Assembly: GCF_010672455.1 (NCBI RefSeq)
Contig: NZ_JAAHGO010000012.1
Location: forward strand, 610,940 to 674,939
Source: Okeania sp. SIO2C9
GTDB taxonomy: Bacteria; Cyanobacteriota; Cyanobacteriia; Cyanobacteriales; Microcoleaceae
DNA: 64,000 nt
Reading direction: 5' to 3'
Shown here: one piece after another, positions 45,564 to 55,071 of the stretch
Numbering within the stretch: the stretch's first letter is position 1
Layout of the letters: every line of letters begins with the position of its first letter
Notes under the pieces: generated by a model
Told to the model about the DNA's origin: nothing
The model's input: only the letters and a program-made list of their open reading frames with translations
The model's database searches: none
Translations under genes and position numbers: made by a program

Positions 45564-45565
45564 TA

Positions 45566-45740
45566 AGGGGATAATAAGCGGTCGTTTGCGGAGCAGTCCG
45601 TTAGGATGGGATGGCTCCGAAACCTGCGCCATATCCAATCGACTCCTGTGAAGAAAAATTTTCATCTCTTTGTCAATCCTCTCCTTGAAAAGAAGAGGTA
45701 ATTATTCATTATTCATTATTCATTATTAATTGTTGAACTG
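45566..45740. repeat. Dispersed repeat with GGTCG...CCAATCGACTCC module
   Basis: Continues the sequence interrupted by the IS630 element: ATAATAAGCGGTCG, then a GC-rich insert (GCTCCGAAACCTGCGCC), CATATCCAATCGACTCC, CCTCTCCTTGAAAAGAAGAGG and TATTCATTATTCATTATTAA, ending TTAATTGTTGAA. Parallel copy at 54150-54320. Confidence 0.75.
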
Positions 45741-45789
45741 ATTTTCCCCAACCCCCGACTCCTGCTATCATAATAATAACTTTATCGAC

Positions 45790-48144
45790 CTACTTAGTAG
45801 ATGTAGCTTCTTCAGGCAACAGTACTTTTGCTCGAACAAACCGTAAACCACTTACTCCCTGTAGAGGCTCAACCAAACCACTCTCAAATTTATCCTCCAC
45901 CCAACCTTCACGAACTAAATAACGGAAATATTGTTGATATTCTTGCCACTCTTCATCAGTAGAATAAACCACAGTCAGCATCCCTGGCTGAGTTATCCGC
46001 TCCTTTGTTTCCTGATCCACACCTTTGTCAATTCGCTTTTTAACAATTTCATAACGAATATCACGACTACCTTTGACATCAAATAATCTTTCTGTACTTT
46101 CATTGTGATAAATATCAATTGTAGAATTCTGCACTAAGATCAGATGCACAACTCCCAAAGTAACTTCCTCAGATTCAGCTTTCAGGCGCAAAATTGTTCT
46201 AGCACAATCGCAGATTGCTCGTAGTTGCTCATAACGTAAACTACAGAGATGAAATTGACTAAATTTAGGATTAATAGATTTCCCCAGATACATCATGTGG
46301 TCTATACCATCGGTAGCCTCAAAATCGCAATGATGGGGTATAATTTGCTGCATCTGACTTTGCCACTTTTCCCAAGTGTTTTGAAGATGGTAGTTAATTT
46401 TGTGCAACATCTGGTCGTAGCGATCGCGAGCTTGATATACGCTATGATGTTCGTTGCTACAAGCAGCTCGATAAGCTTCTACAGCAGTTTTGACGGCATC
46501 TCCACATTCCACAAAATAATCAAAGTAGATTTCTAAATGTAAATGTAGATAGTCTCTCGCTGTAATTTCACTATCCACTGATACTTTTGCTTCTAGAGAC
46601 TTAATATATTCCAATATATCTTGCCGTAGTTGCTGACAAAAAGCACTATCTTTTATTTTACAAACAGTTTCGACAATTGTTAACCCCAAGCAAAATTGTG
46701 TCAGCAGATCGGTTTGAATTGCTCGATTGCGTTCGGTGGAAGATCCACGAATATCACAGATGCCATAAAGAGGATAGACATCTTCAAAAACGATTATTTC
46801 TGGCGGTAATCCCCAACTACGGCGTTCTGCTTCTTGCAAAAATCGCCATTCAACTGCGGGGTGAATATTACGAATATTTGTGAACCGTTGTTGAATTGTT
46901 TGACGAACCGCAGTGGTCAAAGCTGGAATCAGATCCTGAGCGTGTTTGTAATCAGAGGTATAAAAATTGTTGGGGAGCTTGCTGGTTAATCCTACTATTC
47001 CCAAAACTGCTTGAAGTCCAGAACTATCTTGTGGACAGGCAGCTTTAATTACTAGAGGAATTAGTAGCAAGGAGCGAACTCCTTTTTGATATAGATTTTG
47101 TTCACACTCAGTTTGACAATGTATCTTCAGGTCGGGAATATTCTGAATTTGATTATCTTTAGCAGTTTTGAAGATTGGAGAATCCTGTAGACTCTGCGTG
47201 GAATATAGTCCAGGATAGTTGCTTGTTGTTAAATACTCACTGCTGATAAATAATTTTATTTGTTTTTCTCCTTCATTGCGCAGTAGAATCATATCATCTG
47301 CCCGGAATAGCGACCGCATTTGTTTGTCAATTTGCTGAAATTTTTCTTGCTGCATCAATGATTCTGGTTCTAATAACAGTTGAGTTAGTCTTCGTTTTTG
47401 TTCTTTAACAGTTACATCCAATCCTTCAAGTAAAAACAAACCCTCTAGTTGGAAATTTTCCAATTTTAACTGTTGGGCTAAAATTTCTATATTTCCCGGT
47501 TGTATCAACCAAGCTATTTGTTCAGATGTTGACATTGATTGGAAATTGATATCTGTAAAATCGTCTACAGTTTTCTCAACTCTTTGTACTTTTTGTTGTG
47601 AGGAACAAAACCAGAATTCTATATACTGTGGTTCTGAGTTTTGTGGGCAATTAATGGTTGATATGATTGAATAATGTTGAAATTGTAGATTTGCTGTGTC
47701 TATTTGATAAAGTTCTTTGAGTATCCAGTGCAAAATTTGCAGGCGGTAAATTTTTTCTAGTTCTGTTTTCTCCCAATCACTTACCAACTCATTCAGCTTA
47801 ATGTTTTGCTTTGATTCTATTTCATCGATCTGATTGATTCCCATTAGCTCGCAAAAAGCACGATTAGCATATTTAATGCTGAGGTTACTTGGTTCTACAA
47901 TTGCTGTTAATATTCTGCTTTGATGTGGAAAATTTTCAAGTCGCTCTATTATTTGTCTCCAAATTTTTAGTTGATCGACTTGATTATGGTGATTGGATAG
48001 TTGAGATGCTAGAGCTTGCAATAGTTGCTCTATATTGATCTCCTCACTGTTTTGATGGTTTGGGATGGAAGAAGTTTTCCCTGGTAAAGCTTTTGTATAA
48101 TATTTGTTATGTTTATCTGTAATTTTTTGTTTGGAAGTATGCAT
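45790..48144 (-). CDS. PAS/GAF-type signalling protein
   Basis: A 784-residue soluble protein. An N-terminal PAS-like segment (about 75-180, with AIVEPSNLSIKYANRAFCELMGINQ) is followed by a GAF domain (about 260-430, with FRADDMILLRNEG and RSLLLIPLVIKAACPQDSS). A C-terminal region of ~330 residues carries the distinctive FEDVYPLYGICDIRGSSTERNRAI motif near residue 460. There is no kinase, GGDEF or HD motif. The DIRGSS block is reminiscent of the Asp-bearing strand of class III nucleotidyl cyclases (DIRGFT), but the rest of the catalytic set is not apparent. I treat the output as unknown. Single gene, flanked by MITEs. Confidence 0.78.
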   Translation of the reverse strand: MHTSKQKITDKHNKYYTKALPGKTSSIPNHQNSEEINIEQLLQALASQLSNHHNQVDQLKIWRQIIERLENFPHQSRILTAIVEPSNLSIKYANRAFCELMGINQIDEIESKQNIKLNELVSDWEKTELEKIYRLQILHWILKELYQIDTANLQFQHYSIISTINCPQNSEPQYIEFWFCSSQQKVQRVEKTVDDFTDINFQSMSTSEQIAWLIQPGNIEILAQQLKLENFQLEGLFLLEGLDVTVKEQKRRLTQLLLEPESLMQQEKFQQIDKQMRSLFRADDMILLRNEGEKQIKLFISSEYLTTSNYPGLYSTQSLQDSPIFKTAKDNQIQNIPDLKIHCQTECEQNLYQKGVRSLLLIPLVIKAACPQDSSGLQAVLGIVGLTSKLPNNFYTSDYKHAQDLIPALTTAVRQTIQQRFTNIRNIHPAVEWRFLQEAERRSWGLPPEIIVFEDVYPLYGICDIRGSSTERNRAIQTDLLTQFCLGLTIVETVCKIKDSAFCQQLRQDILEYIKSLEAKVSVDSEITARDYLHLHLEIYFDYFVECGDAVKTAVEAYRAACSNEHHSVYQARDRYDQMLHKINYHLQNTWEKWQSQMQQIIPHHCDFEATDGIDHMMYLGKSINPKFSQFHLCSLRYEQLRAICDCARTILRLKAESEEVTLGVVHLILVQNSTIDIYHNESTERLFDVKGSRDIRYEIVKKRIDKGVDQETKERITQPGMLTVVYSTDEEWQEYQQYFRYLVREGWVEDKFESGLVEPLQGVSGLRFVRAKVLLPEEATSTK

Positions 48145-48185
48145 ATGTTTTACACCTGATGTTTTGAATATTTATTTTATGTATC

Positions 48186-48578
48186 TATATAACCCATTTG
48201 GTATCTTTGCACGCAGTATGTGTTTTTGGCATAGAATTCAGAACTCAGTCCTGGTGAAGTCAGAAAATTCAGAAATAGAATAGGGGAAAAAGCGGATGGG
48301 ACACCGCGCCCTTCGGGTATCTGTTTCCTCCTCCGGAGGAGCTACGCTAACAGAGACGCTTTGCGTACGACAGTTGCGTGACTGTCGGGGAACCCGCAAG
48401 GGCGCACTGCACTCACCGTCGCACGGCAAAGCGATCAGACCCCGGCGAGGTTTCCTCGCCATAGGAATGCTGACTCCTTTTCGGGAACGCGCACCAAGCA
48501 GGTAGAAAAATGCTCCCATCTCCCTATCTCCCCATCTTTAAACTATATAAATTAGATAACTCTCAAATGGGTTCTATA
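48186..48578. mobile_element. MITE with ATAACCCATTTG / CAAATGGGTTCTAT ends and GC-rich core
   Basis: Left TATATAACCCATTTGGTATC, right AACTCTCAAATGGGTTCTATA. The core (48295-48500) is a chain of GC-rich short palindromes (CCGCGCCCTTCGGG, TCCTCCGGAGGAG, GCGTGACTGTCGGGG, and so on). Minus- and plus-strand frames here are artefacts of this composition. Confidence 0.7.
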
Positions 48579-49259
48579 CTACGATCTTAAACTAGGCCGA
48601 GTTTTTAATAATAGGCCATAAAATCCAAGATCAAAGCTATATATCTGGACAAGTAAGCTTGATACTGGACAAATATTTACTGATAGGTTAATAATATTAT
48701 GGGTCAAACCCCATAAAATGGAAACTATTGACAGAATATATACATTATGATATTTTTAATAGAATATAAAAATATAGATTAATATTTACGATTTGCTTGA
48801 ATATTGAGTAGACTTAAAGTTAGAAAATCGTGATTTATGTGGTTTTGAAGAAGCAAATTATATAATTGTTGTTTTGCTACAAGAAATGCCTAGACATATT
48901 TTGTACTAAAAATATTGAAAGATATTCAACATTGCAGATGTGAAAAAAAGAATATGCACTCAATTTGCTATATATCTATGAATAGTTGAATAAAAAACTA
49001 AAATAGTTATAGATTATGGGAATAGTACATTAGGTGAGGAATAAAAGATTACATTGTTGTAAAAGAGAAAAAAATGATTTAACGAAATTTTTTTTTAAAA
49101 CTTTAAAGAAGAAATAAATAAAATTTAAACAGAAGCTAACTGTCTATATTCAGAACCCTTTGAATTTCACAATTGGAAAAAAAATTAGGCAAAAATAAAG
49201 AAAAAACCTTTCAGATGATATATAATAAACAACTACTACTAGCTAGCTGAAATTGCTTT
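48579..49259. other. AT-rich region upstream of ffh
   Basis: No open frame of note and no recognised repeat family; extremely AT-rich, with many A- and T-tracts. It must contain the promoter of the ffh operon. Confidence 0.5.
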
Positions 49260-50711
49260 ATGTTTGAAGCCCTTGCCGACCGCTTAGAAGTCGCCTGGAA
49301 AAAACTAAGGGGTCAAGATAAAATTACAGACTCCAATATTCAAGAAGCCCTACGAGAAGTCCGTCGTGCTCTATTAGAGGCAGATGTTAACTTACAGGTT
49401 GTGAAAGACTTTATAGCCGAGGTTAGCACTAAAGCTAAAGGGGCAGATGTATTAACAGGAGTAAGGCCAGATCAACAGTTCATCAAAATAGTCCATGATG
49501 AGCTAGTGCGCGTCATGGGAGAAACCAATGCTCCCCTAGCAAAAGCTGAACAAGCACCAACTATTGTTCTGATGGCAGGTTTACAAGGGACAGGTAAAAC
49601 CACTGCCTCAGCTAAACTGGCCTTACATCTACGAAAGCAAGACAGAAGTACCTTGCTAGTTGCTACCGATATCTATAGACCTGCTGCTATAGACCAATTA
49701 GTTACTCTAGGTAAGCAGATAGATGTATCCGTATTTGAATTAGGCACAGATATAGACCCTGTAGAAATTGCTGAAAAAGGGGTTGAAAAGGCCAAAAAAG
49801 AGGGCATAGATACTGTAATTATAGATACAGCAGGTCGGCTGCAGATTGACCAAGATATGATGGCGGAACTCGCCAAAATTAAAGCAGCAGTTAAGCCCCA
49901 AGAAACATTGCTAGTAGTGGATGCAATGACAGGTCAAGAGGCGGCAACATTGACCCGTACCTTCAACGATCAAATTGGGATTACAGGGGCAATCCTTACG
50001 AAAATGGACGGGGATACAAGAGGTGGGGCAGCTTTATCAGTACGTCGAATTTCTGGTCAGCCAATAAAATTTGTGGGGGTGGGAGAAAAAGTAGAAGCCC
50101 TACAACCTTTTTACCCAGAGAGGATGGCTTCTCGCATTCTGGGCATGGGAGATGTACTTACCCTAGTAGAAAAAGCTCAGGAAGAGTTTGACATAGCTGA
50201 TGCAGAAAAAATGCAAGAGAAAATTCTCTCAGCTAAGTTTGACTTTACTGACTTCCTGAAGCAAACGCGACTGATGAAGAACATGGGTTCTCTGGGAGGA
50301 ATTATGAAATTAATTCCTGGAATGAATAAATTGAGTGATGATCAGTTGCAGCAGGGAGAAACTCAACTCAAACGCTGTGAGTCAATGATTAATTCAATGA
50401 CAAAGCAAGAGCGCCAAACCCCAGAACTTTTAGCAAAATCTCCTTCTCGACGAAAACGTATTGCTCGTGGTTCAGGTTATGCTGAAAAAGATGTTAGTAA
50501 ACTGGTAAGTGACTTCCAAAAAATGCGATCGCTCATGCAACAAATGGGCCAAGGAGGAATGCCAGGTATGGGGATGCCAGGAATGCCAGGTATGGGAATG
50601 CCAGGAATGCTAGGAGGGAGAACACCTCCAGGATTGCCAAACTACCCCGGTATGGGTGGTAGCAAAAAGAAAAAGAAGCAGAAAAAGAAAAAGGGCTTTG
50701 GGCAACTTTAA
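49260..50711 (+). CDS. ffh: Signal recognition particle protein
   Basis: A 483-residue SRP54-family GTPase that binds the SRP RNA and signal sequences for co-translational membrane targeting. N domain MFEALADRLEVAWKKLRGQDKI; G domain with GLQGTGKTTASAKLA (about residue 105), TDIYRPAAIDQL, DTAGRLQID, TKMDGDTRGGAALS; and M domain from about residue 300. The C-terminus is an extended run of methionine/glycine repeats (GMPGMGMPGMPG) and a Lys-rich tail, a common elaboration in cyanobacterial Ffh. First gene of the ffh-rpsP-KH-phoH cluster, with a 136 bp gap before rpsP. Confidence 0.96.
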   Translation: MFEALADRLEVAWKKLRGQDKITDSNIQEALREVRRALLEADVNLQVVKDFIAEVSTKAKGADVLTGVRPDQQFIKIVHDELVRVMGETNAPLAKAEQAPTIVLMAGLQGTGKTTASAKLALHLRKQDRSTLLVATDIYRPAAIDQLVTLGKQIDVSVFELGTDIDPVEIAEKGVEKAKKEGIDTVIIDTAGRLQIDQDMMAELAKIKAAVKPQETLLVVDAMTGQEAATLTRTFNDQIGITGAILTKMDGDTRGGAALSVRRISGQPIKFVGVGEKVEALQPFYPERMASRILGMGDVLTLVEKAQEEFDIADAEKMQEKILSAKFDFTDFLKQTRLMKNMGSLGGIMKLIPGMNKLSDDQLQQGETQLKRCESMINSMTKQERQTPELLAKSPSRRKRIARGSGYAEKDVSKLVSDFQKMRSLMQQMGQGGMPGMGMPGMPGMGMPGMLGGRTPPGLPNYPGMGGSKKKKKQKKKKGFGQL

Positions 50712-50847
50712 GAATACGGTAGCAGGTAGTAAGAGTCCTAAAATATATGGTGGCAAACTGTAAATTTGACAAAAGATACCCAATACTTTCTTCGTTACCA
50801 TGAAACATAATAGCTTAAAATTCCAAACAGGAGTATAATCACTCGAA

Positions 50848-51249
50848 ATGATCAAACTGCGATTAAAGAAATATGGAAAAAAACGGGAGACTAGCTACCG
50901 GATAGTAGCAATGAATAGCAGTTCCCGACGTGATGGCCGTCCATTAGAAGAGCTCGGCTTTTACAATCCCAGAACAGATGAAACTAGACTAGATGTACCA
51001 GGAATTACCAGACGTCTTGAACAAGGCGCTCAACCAACACAAACAGTGCGTGACATATTGAGAAAAGCTAATGTCCTTGAATCACCAAGAACCGGAATTA
51101 ACACCCAAGAGAATGTATCAGTTTCCCATGCAGAATCGACAGAAGCCGTTGCCAATACCCAACCAAGCGAAGAAACTGCCAATACCGAAGCCAGCCAAAC
51201 CAGTGACAGTGAGTCAACTGAAACAGCAGCTACCGAGTCTGAGGAATAA
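50848..51249 (+). CDS. rpsP: 30S ribosomal protein S16 with acidic C-terminal extension
   Basis: A 133-residue S16. The first ~82 residues are the ribosomal domain: [43 protein letters not shown]... [21 protein letters not shown]. Residues ~85-133 are an acidic, Ser/Thr/Glu-rich tail ([21 protein letters not shown]) that is absent from most S16 proteins and probably disordered. The tail is read in one frame while the upstream end of the KH gene is open in another. Typical synteny between ffh and khpA. Confidence 0.95.
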   Translation: MIKLRLKKYGKKRETSYRIVAMNSSSRRDGRPLEELGFYNPRTDETRLDVPGITRRLEQGAQPTQTVRDILRKANVLESPRTGINTQENVSVSHAESTEAVANTQPSEETANTEASQTSDSESTETAATESEE

Positions 51250-51688
51250 TTCTCAGTCATCCAATCCTGATTATGCAGAAATAGTGAGATGTTTAATTGA
51301 GCCATTTCTAGAATCACCAGAGTCTTTACGAGTAGACTGTGAAGTAAATCCTCGGCAAGCAAAAGCCTGGATTCGTTTAGCTTTTGACGAACTCGAAAAA
51401 GGACGAGTATATGGTCGTGGAGGACGTAATATCCAAGCAGTTCGTACTGTGTTAGCAGCATTAGCTCAAACAGCAGGTCAATCTGTGCATTTGGAGATAT
51501 ACGAAGACCATTCAGAGACACCACGTCCTTCTCCTTCTTACTCTTATAACGATCGAGAAGAAGGGACTTATGATAGAAAGACTATGCCAATTAGTCGCCC
51601 ATCCTACAACAGACAAAGAGTATCTCGTAGTCGTAGTACAACTCCAAGTCCAATTATATATAAACGAGACGATCGTGGAATGAGGTAA
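51209..51688 (+). CDS. khpA: KH-domain RNA-binding protein (KhpA-like)
   Basis: A 159-residue protein with one KH domain: [60 protein letters not shown]. The GRGGRNIQA loop is the GxxG motif that grips RNA. The C-terminal 60 residues are Arg/Ser/Pro-rich. It is expected to pair with the Jag/KhpB protein (encoded at 60873-61370) in post-transcriptional control. The start is uncertain: the frame is open back to an ATG at 51071, but that stretch merely overprints the rpsP tail; the GTG codons at 51203 and 51209 fall closest to where family members begin. Either way the gene overlaps rpsP, implying translational coupling. Confidence 0.88.
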   Translation: MSQLKQQLPSLRNNSQSSNPDYAEIVRCLIEPFLESPESLRVDCEVNPRQAKAWIRLAFDELEKGRVYGRGGRNIQAVRTVLAALAQTAGQSVHLEIYEDHSETPRPSPSYSYNDREEGTYDRKTMPISRPSYNRQRVSRSRSTTPSPIIYKRDDRGMR

Positions 51689-51772
51689 AAATTATCAGAA
51701 TGCCACCACTAAAACTTTTATTAGGAATAGTGGGGCATTACTTTAATTATTCTAAGATTGGAGGACTATTTA

Positions 51773-51943
51773 TTGGTAAAAATATATAGATGGTTTCCTA
51801 GTTTAAAAACCGATAAGATAAATTTGCGTTGGGCGGTCATTGAGCAACTTGCTTTGCTACTGCCAACAACTGTGACAGCCTTTGGGTTATCTAGTGCTAG
51901 CACTTGGATAAAAAAACAGAAAGTATTTGTTAGGGAGTCTTAG
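51773..51943 (+). CDS. Possible small protein between khpA and phoH
   Basis: A 56-residue frame starting with TTG at 51773, preceded by GGAGG, reading VKIYRWFPSLKTDKINLRWAVIE and containing a hydrophobic stretch (LALLLPTTVTAFGLS). No family is recognised. The good ribosome-binding site and position inside a conserved operon argue for it; the rare start codon and small size against. Confidence 0.4.
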   Translation: MVKIYRWFPSLKTDKINLRWAVIEQLALLLPTTVTAFGLSSASTWIKKQKVFVRES

Positions 51944-51971
51944 CAAATATGGAATGGAGAACCATGTTGGC

Positions 51972-52925
51972 ATGACAGAGACAGTAAGAGTAGAGTTGCC
52001 TAGTATTGATAGCGCTATCAATCTTTCTGGTTATCAGGAAGAAAATATTAAACTACTGGCACGACACACAGGGGCAAATGTTGTACTGCGTGGACAAGAA
52101 TTATTTATCAGTGGCACGGCAACTCAAATAGAACGATGCCAACAAATTGTGCGATCGCTCGAAAGCCTCTGGAAACATGGTAAAACCATTACTGGAGTAG
52201 AAATTCTCACTGCTCGCCATGCTATTGAGACTAACCGTCAAGATGACCTACAAGAACTTCAACAAGACGTTCTAGTTAAAACCCGTCGTGGGTTAGAAAT
52301 TCGTGCTAAAACTTTCCGTCAACGAAAATATGTACAAGCTATCCGCACCCGCGATATGACTTTTTGTGTGGGTCCTGCTGGTACAGGTAAAACATTTTTG
52401 GCAGCACTTCTAGCAGTTAAAGCACTTTTAGATAATCAATATGAACGTTTGATTTTAACTAGACCTGCTGTAGAAGCTGGAGAAAAATTGGGATTTTTAC
52501 CAGGTGATTTGCAACAGAAAATTAATCCCTATTTACGACCTCTATATGATGCTCTTTATGAATTAATAGAACCAGAAAAGGTAACTACTTTGATGGAGAA
52601 AGGCACTATTGAAGTTGCGCCTTTAGCATATATGAGGGGTCGAACTCTGAATAACTCTTTTGTAATTCTTGATGAAGCTCAAAATACCACCCCTGCTCAG
52701 ATGAAAATGGTATTAACTCGCTTGGGTTTCCGCTCAAGAATGGTGGTAACGGGAGATATTACTCAAACAGATTTACCCCTAAGTCAAAAATCTGGTTTAA
52801 CAGTTGCTATGAAAATTCTGCGAAATGTAGAGGGTATTGCTATTTGTGAACTATCCCAAGCAGATGTGGTACGACATCCTCTAGTACAGAGAATAGTTGC
52901 TGCTTACGAGCAGTATGAAAATTGA
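51972..52925 (+). CDS. PhoH family protein
   Basis: A 317-residue PhoH-like ATPase. Walker A GPAGTGKTF near residue 133, Walker B VILDEAQN near 235, with the flanking blocks ILTRPAVEAGEKLGFLPGD and GDITQTDLP. An N-terminal KH-like region (about 10-75) is typical of the PhoH2/YbeZ form, which acts in RNA metabolism. Start ATG at 51972 (MTETVRVELPSID) matches the family's usual N-terminus better than the ATG at 51954 or the TTG at 51927. It ends the ffh-rpsP-KH-phoH cluster. Confidence 0.92.
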   Translation: MTETVRVELPSIDSAINLSGYQEENIKLLARHTGANVVLRGQELFISGTATQIERCQQIVRSLESLWKHGKTITGVEILTARHAIETNRQDDLQELQQDVLVKTRRGLEIRAKTFRQRKYVQAIRTRDMTFCVGPAGTGKTFLAALLAVKALLDNQYERLILTRPAVEAGEKLGFLPGDLQQKINPYLRPLYDALYELIEPEKVTTLMEKGTIEVAPLAYMRGRTLNNSFVILDEAQNTTPAQMKMVLTRLGFRSRMVVTGDITQTDLPLSQKSGLTVAMKILRNVEGIAICELSQADVVRHPLVQRIVAAYEQYEN

Positions 52926-53249
52926 ATAAGGCAGAAGGCAAAAGGGAAAGAAAGGTTCAAGGCCAGAAGTTTTTTTTATAACTGATTATCCGGACATGAT
53001 ATGATACTATGTCGAAATAATTAGGAATAAAACTCTGTTCCGCGCCCCGCGTTAACCTGTGTTGTGCGCCAGCAAACAAAAAACTTTCTCTTTTTATTCC
53101 CCTTTCTTCTCTCCTGACTCCTGACTCTTGAGTTCTGACTCCTAAGTAATTAAGATTAATGTCATACACTAATTGACCAACGCCAATAATTACATAATAT
53201 TTATATCTTATGACAACTGATAACTGATAACTGATAACTGATAACTGAA

Positions 53250-53660
53250 ATGACTACTAACCTAAAAGATTTTTTAGAAGCTTGTGAACAATTGGGAACT
53301 TTACGTTTAATTGTGACAAGTAGTGCTGCAGTGTTGGAAGTTAGGGGCAAAATTCAAAAGTTATTTTATGCTGAACTTCCTAAAGGCAAGTATGCCAATA
53401 TGCACACCGATATTGTTGAGTTTCATCTAAACATGGATATGATTAAACAGGTAAAGTTTGAGAGTGGAGAGGCAAAAAGAGGAAATTTTACTACTTATGC
53501 AATTCGTTTCTTAGATAGTGAAGATAAAATTGCTTTGAGTGCATTTTTACAATGGGGAAAACCAGGAGAATATGAACCTGGACAGGTAGAATCTTGGCAA
53601 GGGTTGAAAGAAAAATATGGTGAAGTTTGGGAACCTGTTCCTGTGGAAAGTTTGGAATAG
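53250..53660 (+). CDS. ChuX/HutX-like heme-binding protein
   Basis: A 136-residue protein resembling the ChuX/HutX family of heme-storage or transfer proteins: LRLIVTSSAAVLEVRGKIQKLF, VEFHLNMDMIKQVKFESGEAKRGNFTTYAIRFLDSEDKIALSAFLQW and a C-terminal WQGLKEKYGEVW. It is shorter than the ~165-residue enterobacterial ChuX, lacking the N-terminal ~30 residues. In this family heme is held in a beta-sandwich cleft. The start codon at 53250 lies in the repeated GATAACTGAAATGACT sequence, so the 5' end of the gene may have been rebuilt by a repeat; no ribosome-binding site is seen. The iron regulator Fur is encoded 850 bp downstream. Confidence 0.72.
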   Translation: MTTNLKDFLEACEQLGTLRLIVTSSAAVLEVRGKIQKLFYAELPKGKYANMHTDIVEFHLNMDMIKQVKFESGEAKRGNFTTYAIRFLDSEDKIALSAFLQWGKPGEYEPGQVESWQGLKEKYGEVWEPVPVESLE

Positions 53661-54092
53661 TTACAGAGGATTACCTAATGAGTTTTAATGAAAATTAAAC
53701 TATGTATTGTATGGTTAAATACTAATAATTAGGGTATCCTCAAAAGTCCTAAGTTTTAGCTTAAGGAACTGAAAGTAGGGAAATTTTTCTTGTTACAACC
53801 CCAGAATTTTACTGCTTTATCTTCAAAAAAGATATTACTTTTAATACTATAAAAAGCCCTCAACTAGAAGTTTTTCAACCTTTAATCCAAAATTACGAAG
53901 ATCGATCCTTAGACTTGTCGCTTAATTTTGATAGGTCTAACCCACAATTTTACAATTTTGTTTTGCCACTTTTAGGGTTTTATTTAGCGGCAAGTCTATT
54001 GTTTTAAAACTCTGAAGGGTTTTTCTGCAAACTCTAAATAATCTTTTTTTGCCTGTAGGATAAAGTGTATTCGGTATTTATATCTACTGTCT

Positions 54093-54406
54093 ATGATATT
54101 AAGTCCGGATAATTAGTTATAAAAAAACCTATCCTCTTACCGAAAAATTGTGGGTATGCGCCTCCCCTTTTAAGGGGATAATAAGCGGTCGAGGGATGGC
54201 GAGGTCTCCTCGCCATATCCAATCGACCAAGAGAAAAAAAAATTTTCATCTCTTTGTCAATCCTCTTCTTTTCAAGGAGAGGTAATTATTCATTATTCAT
54301 TATTCATTATTAATTGTTGAAACACGGCAAATCTCTCTATTATCGCTGCTTCCCGCTCCCTACTCCCTGATTTATAAGTATTCAACCGGACATGATATTA
54401 CTCTCA
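54093..54406. mobile_element. MITE (ATATTAAGTCCGG/CCGGACATGATAT) containing the GGTCG...CCAATCGACC repeat
   Basis: Left ATATTAAGTCCGGATAATTA, right TATTCAACCGGACATGATAT. The interior holds CCTCCCCTTTTAAGGGGATA (the empty site that matches the IS630 insertion at 44484), then GGTCGAGGGATGG, CATATCCAATCGACC and CAAGGAGAGG plus TATTCAT units. Confidence 0.8.
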
Positions 54407-54469
54407 AGCTCCCAAAAATTTTCAGGCAATTTTCAATAATATCTTTTTTTGACAATCGTTTAGTTATTG

Positions 54470-54485
54470 TGTATGATTATCAATA
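54470..54485 (-). promoter_or_regulatory. Possible Fur box upstream of fur
   Basis: TGTATGATTATCAATA resembles half of the GATAATGATAATCATTATC consensus and lies 25-40 bp before the fur start, as expected for autoregulation. The match is partial. Confidence 0.3.
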
Positions 54486-54509
54486 GGCGTACATTTTTGA
54501 TAAAGTACC

Positions 54510-55022
54510 GTGGCCCTTTACACACCATCTTCATTTAAAGCAGAACTAAATGACAAAGGTTGGCGAATGACTCCCCAACGGGAGACCATTTTGCACGTTT
54601 TTCAAAATCTTCCTAAAGGCAATCATCTGAGTGCCGAAGATCTTTATAATATGCTACAAAATCGGGGTGAAAGAATTAGTCTATCTACCATTTACAGAAC
54701 TTTAAAGTTAATGGCAAGGATGGGAATTTTAAGAGAACTAGAACTAGCGGAGGGACATAAACATTATGAGATAAATCAACCTTATCCCCATCATCACCAC
54801 CATCTTGTCTGCGTACAATGCAATAAAACTGTTGAATTTAAGAATGATTCTATTTTAAAAATTGGTCTTAAGCAGACAGAAAAATCTGGGTTACATCTAT
54901 TAGATTGTCAATTAACTATTCATACAATTTGTTATGAAGCCCTAAGAATGGGCTGGCCTTCTCTCGTATCTTGTGAATGGTCTTGTCCACGAGCACTTGC
55001 AGATGCAGAAAATTCTGAATAA
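54510..55022 (+). CDS. fur: Ferric uptake regulator, FurA-like
   Basis: A 170-residue Fur protein. DNA-binding domain: LNDKGWRMTPQRETILHVFQNL, HLSAEDLYNMLQ, ISLSTIYRTLKLMARMGILREL. Metal sites: the histidine cluster HHHHHLVCVQCNKTVEF, with CxxC near residue 97, and a C-terminal region CYEALRMG. It is close to the FurA proteins of filamentous cyanobacteria, which repress iron uptake genes and bind heme. Length is slightly above the ~150-residue norm owing to a C-terminal extension SCEWSCPRALADAENSE. Start is a GTG at 54510; no clear ribosome-binding site. A terminator hairpin follows at 55046-55070. Confidence 0.93.
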   Translation: MALYTPSSFKAELNDKGWRMTPQRETILHVFQNLPKGNHLSAEDLYNMLQNRGERISLSTIYRTLKLMARMGILRELELAEGHKHYEINQPYPHHHHHLVCVQCNKTVEFKNDSILKIGLKQTEKSGLHLLDCQLTIHTICYEALRMGWPSLVSCEWSCPRALADAENSE

Positions 55023-55045
55023 AAAAACTCTGAATAAAATAAACA

Positions 55046-55070
55046 ACCCCACTTAATCTCTGAGTGGGGT
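55046..55070 (+). terminator. Hairpin downstream of fur
   Basis: ACCCCACT and AGTGGGGT pair around TAATCTCTG, 24 bp after the fur stop codon; followed by AATTAAC. No run of T, so the strength as an intrinsic terminator is uncertain. Confidence 0.65.
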
Positions 55071-55071
55071 A

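Noticed and set aside
48238-48519. 93-codon minus-strand frame and its 69-codon plus-strand counterpart
   Set aside because: Both read through a chain of GC-rich palindromes inside a MITE, with no family resemblance.
51030-51524. 164-codon minus-strand frame
   Set aside because: Antisense shadow of rpsP and the KH gene.
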